Below, piece after piece: positions 1-7,967 of a stretch of 64,000 nucleotides of DNA. Made by a program: the position numbers and the translations under genes. The first letter of the stretch is position 1; each line of letters opens with the position of its first letter. The DNA lies in NCBI GenBank assembly GCA_029245065.1, contig JAQWQB010000105.1:1-64000 (forward strand), given 5' to 3'. The stretch comes from Flavobacteriales bacterium. Its GTDB lineage: Bacteria; Bacteroidota; Bacteroidia; Flavobacteriales_D; Sanyastnellaceae. The notes under the pieces were generated by a model that was given only the letters and a program-made list of their open reading frames with translations, searched no databases and had not been told where the DNA came from.

Positions 1-339
1 GACATTTCAGACGGCTTGGCTTCTGAGCTCTTGCATTTGTGTTCAGAATCTGGACTCGGTTGCAAGCTGCACGAAGACAAGATCCCCATTGATCAGCAAA
101 CGTTTGACACGGCCATGGACTTCAATTTGGACCCAACACTGTGTGCATTAAGCGGGGGCGAAGACTATGAATTGCTCTTCACCATCAACCAAGAGAATTA
201 CGAGAAGATTAAAGGCGACGCTCATTTCACCGTTATTGGGTACATGACTGACAAGAGTCAGGGCTATAACATGGTCTTGAAGAATGAGGGCGAAGTGCCG
301 TTGCAAGCGCAGGGGTGGGATTCGTTTTTAGGGAAATAG
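1..339 (+). CDS. thiL: Thiamine-monophosphate kinase, C-terminal part (5' end outside window)
   Basis: The reading frame is open from the first base and ends with TAG at 337-339, giving 112 residues of an incomplete protein. It begins with a DISDGLASEL motif (residues 1-10) and has SGGEDYELLF at residues 51-60. Both are hallmarks of ThiL, the AIR-synthase-like ATP-dependent kinase that converts thiamine monophosphate to thiamine diphosphate in the cytoplasm; the Asp-rich motif helps hold Mg-ATP. The C-terminal domain looks intact and of usual length, so only the N-terminal ATP-binding part is missing, because of the window edge. Downstream is repeat-rich gene-free DNA, so thiL is probably last in its transcript. 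Confidence 0.93.
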   Translation, partial: DISDGLASELLHLCSESGLGCKLHEDKIPIDQQTFDTAMDFNLDPTLCALSGGEDYELLFTINQENYEKIKGDAHFTVIGYMTDKSQGYNMVLKNEGEVPLQAQGWDSFLGK

Positions 340-406
340 TCCGCCTACGCCTCCTCCTTCGCCAAGGCTTCGGCGGATGCTTCGGCGGATGCGACGTCTT
401 TTGTAG

Positions 407-425
407 CCACGAGCCTAGCTCGTGG
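407..425. repeat. Small hairpin repeat (CCACGAGC-cta-GCTCGTGG), copy 1
   Basis: Perfect 8-bp stem with a 3-base loop, preceded by TGTAG. The same 19 bases preceded by TGTAG recur at 15784-15802. Both copies are intergenic, so this is a dispersed palindromic element rather than a gene-specific terminator; no T-run follows. Confidence 0.75.
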
Positions 426-460
426 TTCTTTAAACGGAACAAAACGCTAGAGCGTACGAA

Positions 461-500
461 GAGGTCACTGAGTTTATCGAAGTGTCGAAGTGTCGAAGTG
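461..500. repeat. Dispersed GAGGTCACTGAG..TCGAAGTG element
   Basis: Contains GAGGTCACTGAGTTTATCGA followed by three tandem AGTGTCGA-like units. Related copies in either orientation lie at 894-930, three to four times in 3329-3530, and at 13614-13718. All are between genes. The core resembles a short repeat common in flavobacterial intergenic DNA (from memory); its function is unknown. Confidence 0.75.
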
Positions 501-720
501 CATTTTTCCACCTTTTTTCTTCAAAAGGTGGAGCCAAAACCGTGACGCATCACCTTCCCTTCAATTTCTACACTTTACTCCTATTAGAATGCAAACTCAC
601 CTTGGATCATCATTTATCGTATTACTCAACGCTTTTAGCCAAGGCTTAGACACTGCATTCTAATCACGGAGTTTCAGCGTGAAATTGTACGGGTCAGGTG
701 ATAAAGTCAGGCCTGTAGTA
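496..720. repeat. 225-bp dispersed noncoding repeat, copy A
   Basis: Aligns without gaps to 26536-26760 with about 25 mismatches (about 89% identity); similarity fades beyond 720. It opens with a perfect 9-bp hairpin (CCACCTTTT/AAAAGGTGG, 508-531). Inside, 584-593 pairs perfectly with 654-663 (TTAGAATGCA/TGCATTCTAA), and 599-605 pairs with 639-645. Most mismatches fall at 606-637, between the inner stem arms. No open frame is shared by the two copies, since each has stops. It may be a structured RNA or a small non-autonomous element. Confidence 0.85.
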
Positions 721-754
721 TGAATCAACCAAATTGGATGATTTGAAACCATCA

Positions 755-782
755 CCCTGCAGGGTTGGCTCACGAGCCGAAC
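755..782 (-). repeat. Degenerate GGCT-GTGAGCC-ACCCTGCA element, copy 1
   Basis: On the minus strand it reads as a diverged form of the GGTCGGCT-nGTG-AGCCGACC hairpin followed by CTGCA, better preserved at 7882-7910 and 13516-13545. The stem here keeps 6 bp with one wobble. Confidence 0.6.
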
Positions 783-825
783 TTTCCGGTAAAGATTATT
801 TTTTTCCACCTTTTTTCTTCACGGT

Positions 826-859
826 CGCTTCAGCTGAAGCTTTAGCGAAAGCTGAAGCG
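826..859. repeat. Inverted repeat CGCTTCAGCT / AGCTGAAGCG
   Basis: Perfect 10-bp arms around a 14-base loop in gene-free DNA. No T-run follows, so it is unlikely to be a terminator; probably another small palindromic element. Confidence 0.6.
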
Positions 860-893
860 ATAACCATTTTCTACAACTAAAGTTCAATGAGAT

Positions 894-930
894 GAGGTCA
901 CTGAGTTTATCGAAGTGCCGAAATCTCGAA
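894..930. repeat. Dispersed GAGGTCACTGAG..TCGAAGTG element
   Basis: Second copy in this intergenic region, same orientation as 461-500, with GAGGTCACTGAGTTTATCGA followed by AGTGCCGAAATC. Confidence 0.75.
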
Positions 931-961
931 TCGAACATCTTAAAAGGTCAATAAAAAAATA

Positions 962-990
962 AAAAGCCCGAAGAAATTCTTCGGGCTTTT
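962..990 (-). terminator. Rho-independent terminator for the decayed gene at 1011-1631
   Basis: A nearly uninterrupted inverted repeat, AAAAGCCCGAAGAA/TTCTTCGGGCTTTT, with T-runs on both sides. It lies 20 bases past the ancestral minus-strand stop at 1011-1013, in the right place to end that transcript. It could also stop plus-strand reading. Confidence 0.85.
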
Positions 991-1010
991 ATATCTAAGA
1001 AGATTGATAC

Positions 1011-1631
1011 TTACAGTTTCAAAGCACGCTTCACATATTCTTGTCCGTCAACGATAAGGGAGTAAAAATAAATTCAACTTTCAAGGTTAGAGGCATCCCA
1101 TTGGAATTGGTAATCACCTGCTTCTTTAGCGCCATTGTTAAATGTTTCAATGATTCTTCCTGCTTGATCAAGGATAACCACTTGAGCTTCGCAAGCGCAA
1201 CCTACCGTGTAAGAAATGGTTGTGGTGCGCTGAAATGGATTCGGATAATTTTGGTCCAATGCCGTTTCTTTCACGTCCATGAAGATGTTAAAGTCCTCCG
1301 TTTCATTGCTCTTGGTATCAGCGCTGCAGCACGCTGAAACAACGTCCATTAGGTCATTGATTTGTGCTGCTTGTTGATCAATGAGTTCTTGTTGTTCTTG
1401 GGTGGCTTTGATGAGGATTGGGATGAGTTCAGTGTAATTCACTGATTTGAACGAAACGGCCTCTCCGATAAGTTCTCCTTCGTCATCATATTTAGCAGGA
1501 CGGTTCACTTCTGTAACTGCATCTGGTAATACTTCTTCCAGCTGTTGAGCAATTACACCATAGTGGAGGCGAGTAAGCACCAATGTAAGGCCAATGAGAA
1601 TGCACGTAAAAAGTGAAATTGTTTTCGTCAT
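1011..1631 (-). pseudogene. Remnant of a T9SS-secreted S74-type (tail-fibre chaperone) protein, internally deleted and with a nonsense codon
   Basis: The frame from ATG at 1631 gives a signal-peptide-like start (MTKTISLFTCILIGLTLVL), then jumps straight into an intramolecular-chaperone-type segment (HYGVIAQQLEEVLPDAV) and a T9SS sorting domain starting QNYPNPF. Intact relatives have hundreds of residues between the signal and this segment, so an internal deletion is likely (known of the family). The frame meets TGA at 1074-1076, exactly where the sorting domain expects Gly (..NLES-stop-IYFYSL..). It then continues in frame for 20 normal-looking residues to TAA at 1011-1013. One GGA-to-TGA change explains this. 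TGA is a true stop elsewhere in the window. Probably non-functional for secretion. Confidence 0.8.
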
Positions 1632-1653
1632 GGGCTTGTTCTAATGCCAACAA

Positions 1654-1661
1654 CAAAACTA
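1654..1661 (-). promoter_or_regulatory. -7 promoter box (TAGTTTTG)
   Basis: Matches the Bacteroidota TAnnTTTG consensus on the minus strand, 22 bases before the ATG at 1631. No convincing -33 TTG is seen. Confidence 0.45.
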
Positions 1662-1686
1662 GGCGAATTCGTAGAACCGAAGATAG

Positions 1687-3201
1687 TTAAGCCTGCGCTT
1701 TCTTCTGCTCCTTCGCCCACTCCAAGAAATCAAAGTATTCAAAAACCGGACGTTCGAACGGGTCTTTCTTCAACTCTTCTAATTCACTCACCAGTTGTGA
1801 AATGAGTTTTTGCTCGTCGGCTTTGGACGTTGCCTTCAAGTGGTTATTCACAAATTTCAGCATCACTGTTTCAAACTGGTAAACACGCTCACGCGTCTCC
1901 AGAAAACGCTGGGTACTGCGCATAGCGTATGGCATGAGGCTTCTGTTGCCCAGCTGCATGTGGATGATGAGGTTCAGTACCTGCCCCATGCAGTGAATGT
2001 CTTGCGTTTTATCGATCTCAATGTTATTCAACAACTGGTTCACCCATTTGAGTGCTTCATTTGGGTGGCCCGCTTTGAAGAATAATACCGCAATATTTAA
2101 GTAGAACGATGCTTTTCGTACACTACTCAATTTCTTGTCGTATTTGATCAAGCCATCTTCAATGGTTGAAACCAATTTGATTCCTTCTTCGAAGTTTCCT
2201 CTGTCTGTATGCAACGCTAATTCAATACTGTTGGACAGCGCGAAGATTTTAATGGTCAAATCAGCATCTCCTTTGGCGTCCATAATTACAGGAAGACTCC
2301 GCAGGCGTTCGAGGTTTTGAAAAGCCTCTTCTTCTTTCCCAAGTTTGTTCCCCACGTAAATAGCGTTGGTCAACGTAGTGATTACAAATGATTTATCTTC
2401 CTTGAAGAGGTGTGGCTTGGACTCTATCAACGCCAGGTTGTCCATCAAGTAAGGGTAGGAAGCCTTTTCCTCTCCTGTTCCGAAATGAAATGCACTGAAC
2501 AAATGATTAAGCATGTAGGCATTCTCTGTAAGCATGCCTTCTTTTTCTTGCTTCAATGCCAGTTCATCCAGCATCTTCTTGTACTTCGCTAACTCTTTTT
2601 TACTTCGCGCTTTCCCACGGACATACAAATTGCTGAAGATTCTACTTTTCACATTCCACAACTGATTGTAGGTATCAATTCGAGCCGTCATTATTTGATC
2701 TTCCGCCAAAATTGATTTCAGTTCTTTTTTACCAAGTGCTTCGTACTGGTCTTTCTCAAGCAGCTTCTTTTCCCACCGCGAGATCTCTATTAGACTTGTA
2801 ATCTTTTCATGCTTTTCTGCTTGCTTCCTCGCCGACCGAAATAAACGTTTACTTTGGTTGTAGAGTCCTTTTTTATAGAGGATTTCTGCCGCGTGAATCT
2901 GACGTTTGATTTGTGCGTCGGCAGAACTGTTCGCGTGGTAGGTGTCTAAGCTTTTAAGGATGGAGTTGTACAGCCTGTTTTTTGATATGCTAAACCTGTT
3001 CACAAAGGCTTCATTCTTAAACTTGGTGAGCAATTCCGCTTCATCATACACTTCTTGTGCGGCAATGGCATCAAACAACTTCTCGTAGTTGTTCTCGTCG
3101 CCAATCACATGGCGTGAAGCAAACACCTTAAAGTACCTTTTTTCAGGTTTCGTTAACGATTGGATTAATTCATGGAGGTTGGAGGAGGCTACATTGCTCA
3201 T
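1687..3201 (-). CDS. Helical-repeat (TPR-like) cytoplasmic protein of unknown function
   Basis: 504 residues from ATG at 3201 (MSNVASSNLHELIQSL); an in-frame ATG 20 codons upstream is possible, but the leader it adds does not look like protein. There is no signal peptide or membrane segment. The sequence is almost all amphipathic helix with TPR-like pairs (for example ILYKKGLYNQSKRLFRSAR near residue 110 and AVLFFKAGHPNEALKWVNQL near residue 385). This architecture is familiar as a Bacteroidota-only hypothetical protein. It is last before the T9SS remnant on the same strand and separated from uvrC by a repeat cluster, so probably transcribed alone. I do not recognise a specific function; a scaffolding role is only inference. 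Confidence 0.8.
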   Translation of the reverse strand: MSNVASSNLHELIQSLTKPEKRYFKVFASRHVIGDENNYEKLFDAIAAQEVYDEAELLTKFKNEAFVNRFSISKNRLYNSILKSLDTYHANSSADAQIKRQIHAAEILYKKGLYNQSKRLFRSARKQAEKHEKITSLIEISRWEKKLLEKDQYEALGKKELKSILAEDQIMTARIDTYNQLWNVKSRIFSNLYVRGKARSKKELAKYKKMLDELALKQEKEGMLTENAYMLNHLFSAFHFGTGEEKASYPYLMDNLALIESKPHLFKEDKSFVITTLTNAIYVGNKLGKEEEAFQNLERLRSLPVIMDAKGDADLTIKIFALSNSIELALHTDRGNFEEGIKLVSTIEDGLIKYDKKLSSVRKASFYLNIAVLFFKAGHPNEALKWVNQLLNNIEIDKTQDIHCMGQVLNLIIHMQLGNRSLMPYAMRSTQRFLETRERVYQFETVMLKFVNNHLKATSKADEQKLISQLVSELEELKKDPFERPVFEYFDFLEWAKEQKKAQA

Positions 3202-3549
3202 AAGCTTACATTTAATATCAGGTGATGGTACGGGTGTAACTAAAGATATAATAAAACTCAAAAATCAACTTGTTAGCAGTGTAATATATAAAATGATATA
3301 TAACAGTTTTAAGAGATCATTTGGGTTGACACTTCGACGGGCTCAGTGACCTGTTCAACGGATTAGAGGTAACGAATTATAGCAAGCGATTGTATGTAGT
3401 GAGGTCCCTGAGCTTGTCGAAGGGTTGGTGAATCAAAGAAATCTGTAGTTAATAATTGTATTTGGCACTTCGACAAGCTCAGTGACCTGTCAAAAACTTC
3501 GACACTTGGATCAACTCAGAGACCTCTTCTATATTCAACCACCCCTAAC
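3202..3549. repeat. Intergenic repeat cluster of CTTCGACAAGCTCAGTGACC elements
   Basis: About 350 bases between uvrC and the helical-repeat gene hold no gene. Copies of one short element occur at 3329-3352 and 3464-3490 (ACTTCGAC(A/G)(A/G)GCTCAGTGACC), 3401-3425 in the opposite orientation (GAGGTCCCTGAGCTTGTCGA), and a decayed one at about 3493-3530. Opposed neighbours could fold into long hairpins. The same family appears near 461, 894 and 13614. Confidence 0.75.
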
Positions 3550-5349
3550 CTAAATTCTGTAATAGTTATAAATATTCTGAGACACCTTCAGATTAACCAC
3601 CTTCTGAAGATCTTCCACCGAAGCCTTTTTAATCTTCTCAACGGTTTTAAAATGGTCTAGCAGTTTACGCGCGGTGGTCATGCCAACCCCCTCCACATCT
3701 GTTAGGGAGGTTTTGAGCGCGGCCTTGCTTCGCTTGTTGCGGTGATGACTTAGTGAAAAACGGTGGGCTTCATTTCGCAGCTGCTGGATTAACTTCAAGG
3801 ATTCAGAGCGTTTGTCGATGTAGATGGGAATGCTGTCTCCTGGGAAGAATATTTCTTCCAATCGCTTGGCGATGCCGATGACTGCAAGTTGGCCCCGTAG
3901 TCCTAATGCGTCAATGGCTTTCATGGAGGAGCTCAACTGTCCTTTCCCTCCATCAATAATGACCAACTGGGGCAATGGTTCTCCCTCATCTCGCAGTCGT
4001 TTGTACCTCCTGTAAACCACCTCTTCCATGCTGGCGAAGTCGTCTGGACCAACAACGGTCTTGATGTTGAACTTGCGGTAATCTTGTTTGGACGGTTTCG
4101 CGTTTTTGAAGACCACGCAGGCAGAAGCCGGATTGGTTCCTTGGATGTTGGAGTTGTCAAAGCATTCAATGTGCACAGGGAGTTCTGTCAGACGAAGATC
4201 TGCTTTCATGGTTTCAAGAATACGCTTGGTGTGCGCTTCTGGATCCACCATCTCTTGCATCTTGTGCTTGTCGCGCATGAAGTATTTCGCGTTGCGCATC
4301 GACAAGTCCAGCAGCTTGCGCTTATCGCCTCGCTGCGGAACGTGAAATTGCACTTCAGGAATGTCCAGTTGCACTTCTGATGAGATGAGCACTTGTTTCG
4401 CACTGCTCTGCGCTTGCTCACGCACTGCAACAATGACGTGCTCTAGCAATTCAGCATCGGTTTCTTCCAAACGCTTTTTCACCTCAACGGTATGTCCTTG
4501 CACAATGGAACCATTCATGACTTTCATGTAGTTCACATAGCCACTTTTCTTGTCAGAAATAATGGAAAAGACCTCTGTATTGTGAATGCTGGCGTGCACA
4601 ATGGTGCTTTTTGCCTGGAAACGTTCCAGAATATCAACACGGTTCTTGATGGCTGCCGCCTGCTCAAATTCCATGTTGGCCGCACTTTCAGCCATTTTAA
4701 CTTTCAACGTCTTCACCACCTCAACATAATCTCCCTTGATGATGTTTCGAATGGCATCTACATTCTGGTTGTAATGCTTTTCAGACATCTTGCCCTCGCA
4801 TGGGCCCAAGCAATTTCCTAAATGGTATTCCAGGCAGACCTTGAACTTCCCGGCATCAATGTTCTCCTGACTCAAGTTGTACTTACAGGTACGAATGGGG
4901 TAGAGTTTCTTGATGAGGTCAAGGAGCGCATGCATCGCTTTGACGTTGGCATAAGGACCGTAATATTCTGATCCGTCTTTGATCAATTGCCGGGTCGGGA
5001 AAATGCGGGGAAACCGCTCTTTCTTGATTACAATGGACGGGTACGACTTGTCGTCTTTGAGCGCGATGTTGTATTTCGGCTGGTATTTCTTGATCAAGCT
5101 ATTTTCCAGCAAAAGCGCATCGAACTCTGTTTCCACGACCATGAATTTGATATCGTGGATGCGTTTGACAAGCAGACGTGTTTTCCCGTTTTCGTACTTA
5201 TTTTTATTGAAATAGGACGAAACCCGCTTTTTGATATCCTTCGCTTTCCCAACATAGAGGAGTTGTCCGTCTACGTCGAAATGCTGATAGACCCCCGGTT
5301 TGTTCGGGAGTCTTTTCAGCAATTGTTTTATGTGTTCGGGCGTTTCCAC
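3550..5349 (-). CDS. uvrC: UvrABC excinuclease subunit C
   Basis: 599 residues, normal for UvrC, the nuclease that makes both incisions around bulky DNA lesions in nucleotide excision repair. Domains in order: GIY-YIG nuclease (KPGVYQHFDVDGQLLYVGKA, residues 17-36), UVR motif for UvrB contact around 205-240, RNase H-like nuclease around 390-530 (HIECFDNSNIQG near 392 and IIDGGKGQ near 460), and C-terminal helix-hairpin-helix (DVEGVGMTTARKLL near 553). Translation starts at GTG 5349, since upstream codons do not fit the family. A TAATTTTG promoter box ends only 4 bases before this GTG, so the mRNA may be leaderless. It appears to have its own promoter and to stand outside an operon. Confidence 0.97.
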   Translation of the reverse strand: METPEHIKQLLKRLPNKPGVYQHFDVDGQLLYVGKAKDIKKRVSSYFNKNKYENGKTRLLVKRIHDIKFMVVETEFDALLLENSLIKKYQPKYNIALKDDKSYPSIVIKKERFPRIFPTRQLIKDGSEYYGPYANVKAMHALLDLIKKLYPIRTCKYNLSQENIDAGKFKVCLEYHLGNCLGPCEGKMSEKHYNQNVDAIRNIIKGDYVEVVKTLKVKMAESAANMEFEQAAAIKNRVDILERFQAKSTIVHASIHNTEVFSIISDKKSGYVNYMKVMNGSIVQGHTVEVKKRLEETDAELLEHVIVAVREQAQSSAKQVLISSEVQLDIPEVQFHVPQRGDKRKLLDLSMRNAKYFMRDKHKMQEMVDPEAHTKRILETMKADLRLTELPVHIECFDNSNIQGTNPASACVVFKNAKPSKQDYRKFNIKTVVGPDDFASMEEVVYRRYKRLRDEGEPLPQLVIIDGGKGQLSSSMKAIDALGLRGQLAVIGIAKRLEEIFFPGDSIPIYIDKRSESLKLIQQLRNEAHRFSLSHHRNKRSKAALKTSLTDVEGVGMTTARKLLDHFKTVEKIKKASVEDLQKVVNLKVSQNIYNYYRI

Positions 5350-5353
5350 CTTG

Positions 5354-5361
5354 CAAAATTA
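5354..5361 (-). promoter_or_regulatory. -7 promoter box of uvrC (TAATTTTG)
   Basis: Minus-strand match to TAnnTTTG, separated from the uvrC GTG by CAAG only. If transcription begins about 4 bases after the box, the first base is the start codon. Confidence 0.55.
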
Positions 5362-5388
5362 CGAAGATGAAGTGACGTATCGGCATCG

Positions 5389-5403
5389 CCGCATTTTATG
5401 CGG
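5389..5403. repeat. Small hairpin CCGCAT-TTT-ATGCGG, copy 1
   Basis: Perfect 6-bp stem between uvrC and the CotH gene. Its reverse complement recurs at 13577-13591, also intergenic. Confidence 0.6.
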
Positions 5404-5426
5404 AGTGATGATTCTCAGAAAAAACC

Positions 5427-7760
5427 TCAATGGCGCACAACGAACCGCTCGGCAATTTGTTCCGAGGTCACGATGTACAAACCATCAGACCAATCCCCAG
5501 TCTGAATGGTCGTTTTTCCATTCAACGTGCCACTCCACATCAGCGCTCCATGTACCGAATAGATTTCAGCCTGCTGGACGCCGTTGTTGGCCAGTGCAAT
5601 GGTGATGTTGCTGTTCGTTGGGTTGGGATAAAGCGAAACAATCACTGCCTGATCCTCTTCAACATCAACGCCATCATTGCTGCTGCCCAAGGTCTGTCCT
5701 TGTTGAATAAAGTCGCCTGTTCCATTCGGAGAGCGGGCGAAGGCAACATCTGTTGTTTGGTCTCCGAACTCAATGAGGTCAACGATTTCGTTTTCCGCAT
5801 TTAAGAGCACAACCGTTTCACCATTGCCATCCAATTTGAAATTGGCGTGGTAAGGTCCGTCAGCTACATCTTCATCTGCCCAGATCACCAGGTATTCATC
5901 TGGCTGCAAGATGTATCCTTCAGGGATAGGCCATTTATCTAAGTTCCACAGGTTATCTGTGAGGTGATACCCTGTTAAATCAATGGCTTCAGTGCCCTTG
6001 TTGTACAATTCGATCCAATCATCTGCTTCGTCTGTTTCGTCGAAAACGGCTTCATCGTTTTTGGCCATTAATTCGTTGATGACTACATCTGCACTTTCAG
6101 CAAACAGGGCTTCGGTAACGTAGTAGTAGGTGTCGTGTTCAGCTCCTTTTGGTGAGTACACGCGAGATTCAGCGCCGTTGTCAGCAACCGTTTCAACGTA
6201 GAAGCGCACTACTGTTCCGGCTGGTTGACCTGGAAGCATAGCAGTATAGTTCCCACCTTCGGCAGTCATTTCGATTTTAGTAAAGTTTCCAACGAGTTCG
6301 TTGCTCCAGAAGAGATTTACGAGCGAAGGCATTCCTTCAACACCAGCAGTAATGGTAGTTCCTTCGAGCGCATCTGGATTCACCCATTCGCCCCCTTCAG
6401 AAGTCATAGAAACCGATGCAATAGCAACACCTTCTTCAGCGACTTCGTTGTTTGAAAGAATGAATTCGTAACGCTCTTCAGCCCAAGATTGAAGTGCTTC
6501 CACTTCATTCACAAATTGGTTGTAGGTGTATATTTTCTTGGGGTCATCTTCTACTTGCTGGTCAATCAGCGCAGACCAAGAGGTCAGAATTTCATCGATG
6601 GCTGTTGGGTTCATTACTTCGTCAAGAAGCACACGCATGTGCGCTAGGTAGCGTTGTCTGTATTCGTCTACTTGAAGCATGCGGTGCAACAAGGGGTAGT
6701 TCTCATCGTCGGCATTGTAAAATGCGCTCCAGTTCACAAACTCATCCTCCATGACCGTGTTTCCATCGTATTCCAACGGAGTCATTCGTCCGGTTTCTGG
6801 TTCCCAATAAAGGAAGTAATCCATTTTACCTTTGTAGCAGTAGCCGTCGTCATCTGAAAAGAGAATTTCAGAAGCCAAGAACCAAAGCGTACGGTCTACA
6901 TCCAGCACGGCAGGAAGTTCAGTTGAGAGCTGATCAATTGGCGTGTTTTCAAGAACATCACACGTTTGGATGAGGGCATCCCACGGATTGTCTACACTGG
7001 TTGTTTTCAAGGTGTAGTACTCTTCGTAGTCATCGGCATTCGCACCGAGGTAGTTCAGCGCTGCGGTGCCGTCGCCCCACTGGCCACCGCCACCACCTCC
7101 GCCGCCACCACCACCTCCGCCGCCGCCACCTGGGCCTCCGGTGTCAGTGTCGCTATCAGCACGCCATCTTGTTCCTGATGAGCTTAAAAACCACTCGTCG
7201 ATGAATTCTGAATTGAGCTGTTCCACATTTGGGTACAACCCCCAGTCTTCACCATTGAGAAACAGGTGCATGTAGGCAGATTGAGCCGTTGGAATATGCT
7301 TTCTGATAAGTCGTTGGTATAAGAACTCTCTCATGAAAGAGGGGTCGAAAAATGAATTTTGAAGGTTCATCGCTTCGTATCCATTGAGGTCTTGATCATC
7401 AATCCACTCATCAAATTTGATGTTGAATGATTTCTTGTCCGTATTGTTCATGAAGTACGACGTCTGTCCTTTAAAGCGCACACCCGTCTGCGGAATTACT
7501 TCTCCATTGCACGAAACGGTAGCTTCAATGGCAATTTGGTCATCGTAATTATCTTCCAATTGATTCCACCAATCTGATTGCTCAAAAGTGATTTCAATGG
7601 TTTTGATGTCGTACGGGTCGTATAAATCATCTCCGTCAATACCACCTATTGTTAAGCGGTGTTCCGTTTCATTGATGGTCCATTGATAAGGCAAGTTCTG
7701 GGCGAAACTTGACAGCATAGCCATAGCGGCAAATGCTGTTAAAAGGCATTTAACATTCAT
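5427..7760 (-). CDS. T9SS-secreted CotH-kinase-like protein with lamin-tail domain
   Basis: 777 residues from ATG 7760 (MNVKCLLTAFAAMAMLSSFAQ, a signal peptide); ATGs up to 13 codons upstream are possible. Residues of roughly 30-450 match the CotH family, with MDYFLYWEPETGRMTPLEYD as the metal-binding core; CotH enzymes are atypical protein kinases, but the substrate here is unknown. A run of 16 glycines (about 209-224, after GGP) sits inside this domain. About 558-667 is a lamin-tail domain (INELMAKNDE..DDWIELYN), typical of surface proteins. The end (VSLYPNPTNSNITI.. to VVRH) is a type A T9SS sorting signal. Expected at the cell surface or released. Monocistronic by position. Confidence 0.88.
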   Translation of the reverse strand: MNVKCLLTAFAAMAMLSSFAQNLPYQWTINETEHRLTIGGIDGDDLYDPYDIKTIEITFEQSDWWNQLEDNYDDQIAIEATVSCNGEVIPQTGVRFKGQTSYFMNNTDKKSFNIKFDEWIDDQDLNGYEAMNLQNSFFDPSFMREFLYQRLIRKHIPTAQSAYMHLFLNGEDWGLYPNVEQLNSEFIDEWFLSSSGTRWRADSDTDTGGPGGGGGGGGGGGGGGGGQWGDGTAALNYLGANADDYEEYYTLKTTSVDNPWDALIQTCDVLENTPIDQLSTELPAVLDVDRTLWFLASEILFSDDDGYCYKGKMDYFLYWEPETGRMTPLEYDGNTVMEDEFVNWSAFYNADDENYPLLHRMLQVDEYRQRYLAHMRVLLDEVMNPTAIDEILTSWSALIDQQVEDDPKKIYTYNQFVNEVEALQSWAEERYEFILSNNEVAEEGVAIASVSMTSEGGEWVNPDALEGTTITAGVEGMPSLVNLFWSNELVGNFTKIEMTAEGGNYTAMLPGQPAGTVVRFYVETVADNGAESRVYSPKGAEHDTYYYVTEALFAESADVVINELMAKNDEAVFDETDEADDWIELYNKGTEAIDLTGYHLTDNLWNLDKWPIPEGYILQPDEYLVIWADEDVADGPYHANFKLDGNGETVVLLNAENEIVDLIEFGDQTTDVAFARSPNGTGDFIQQGQTLGSSNDGVDVEEDQAVIVSLYPNPTNSNITIALANNGVQQAEIYSVHGALMWSGTLNGKTTIQTGDWSDGLYIVTSEQIAERFVVRH

Positions 7761-7881
7761 AGATTCTCTCATAAGGTTCTCACACAGTGAGACGGCCAAA
7801 TTATGGAAAGGTTTAAATGCGTGGGAGATTTTTTTGGATGGCTCGTGAAGAAAAAGGTGGAAAGAAACGTTTTACCTAAAT

Positions 7882-7910
7882 GGTCGGCTAGTGAGCCGAC
7901 CCTGCAAATC
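7882..7910 (+). repeat. GGTCGGCT-AGTG-AGCCGACC hairpin plus CTGCAAAT, copy 2
   Basis: Perfect 8-bp stem with a 4-base loop (7882-7901) followed by CTGCAAATC. Same family as 755-782 and 13516-13545. It lies between the diverging CotH and epimerase genes. Just upstream, 7845-7862 reads on the minus strand as TTTCCACC plus a T-rich run and CTTCACG, like 803-823. Confidence 0.7.
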
Positions 7911-7955
7911 GTTGGAGAACCGAACGGTTAATCCGTTTATTTGAAAACCACTCAC

Positions 7956-7963
7956 TACCTTTG
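7956..7963 (+). promoter_or_regulatory. -7 promoter box of the epimerase gene (TACCTTTG)
   Basis: Exact TAnnTTTG match ending 4 bases before ATG 7968. The -33 region is weak. Confidence 0.55.
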
Positions 7964-7967
7964 AATT

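Larger units (their letters stand above)
340..1010. other. Gene-free, repeat-rich intergenic region
   Basis: No plausible gene is seen on either strand over about 670 bases between thiL and a convergent decayed gene. The stretch is a mosaic of short dispersed elements listed separately: a CCACGAGC hairpin, two copies of a GGTCACTGAG..CGAAGTG element, one copy of a 225-bp repeat, a degenerate GGCT-GTGAGCC element, an inverted repeat at 826-859, and a terminator for the minus-strand gene. Bases 801-820 repeat the left arm of the 225-bp element's hairpin (TTTCCACC followed by a T-rich run) without the rest. The short frames here consist only of repeat sequence. Confidence 0.8.

Noticed and set aside
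315-545. A 76-codon plus-strand frame across the repeat region after thiL
   Set aside because: It is built from repeat units (LSLSKCRSVEV and similar), overlaps the thiL end, and has no start context or family resemblance.
496-720. Protein-coding reading of the 225-bp repeat on the minus strand (PDPYNF.LKLRD..NAV.KPWL in both copies)
   Set aside because: The shared frame is interrupted by stops at different points in each copy and most differences in it are amino-acid changing, unlike a gene under selection. A decayed gene end as ultimate origin is not excluded.
1074-1076. TGA as a recoded sense codon (selenocysteine or altered code)
   Set aside because: TGA ends several intact genes here (pyrC at 11837-11839, sdhC at 44671-44673). 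No selenocysteine element is apparent and the affected residue is a structural Gly.
7001-7275. Plus-strand Pro/His-rich frames opposite the glycine run
   Set aside because: They are simple reflections of the GGN repeat of the CotH gene on the other strand.
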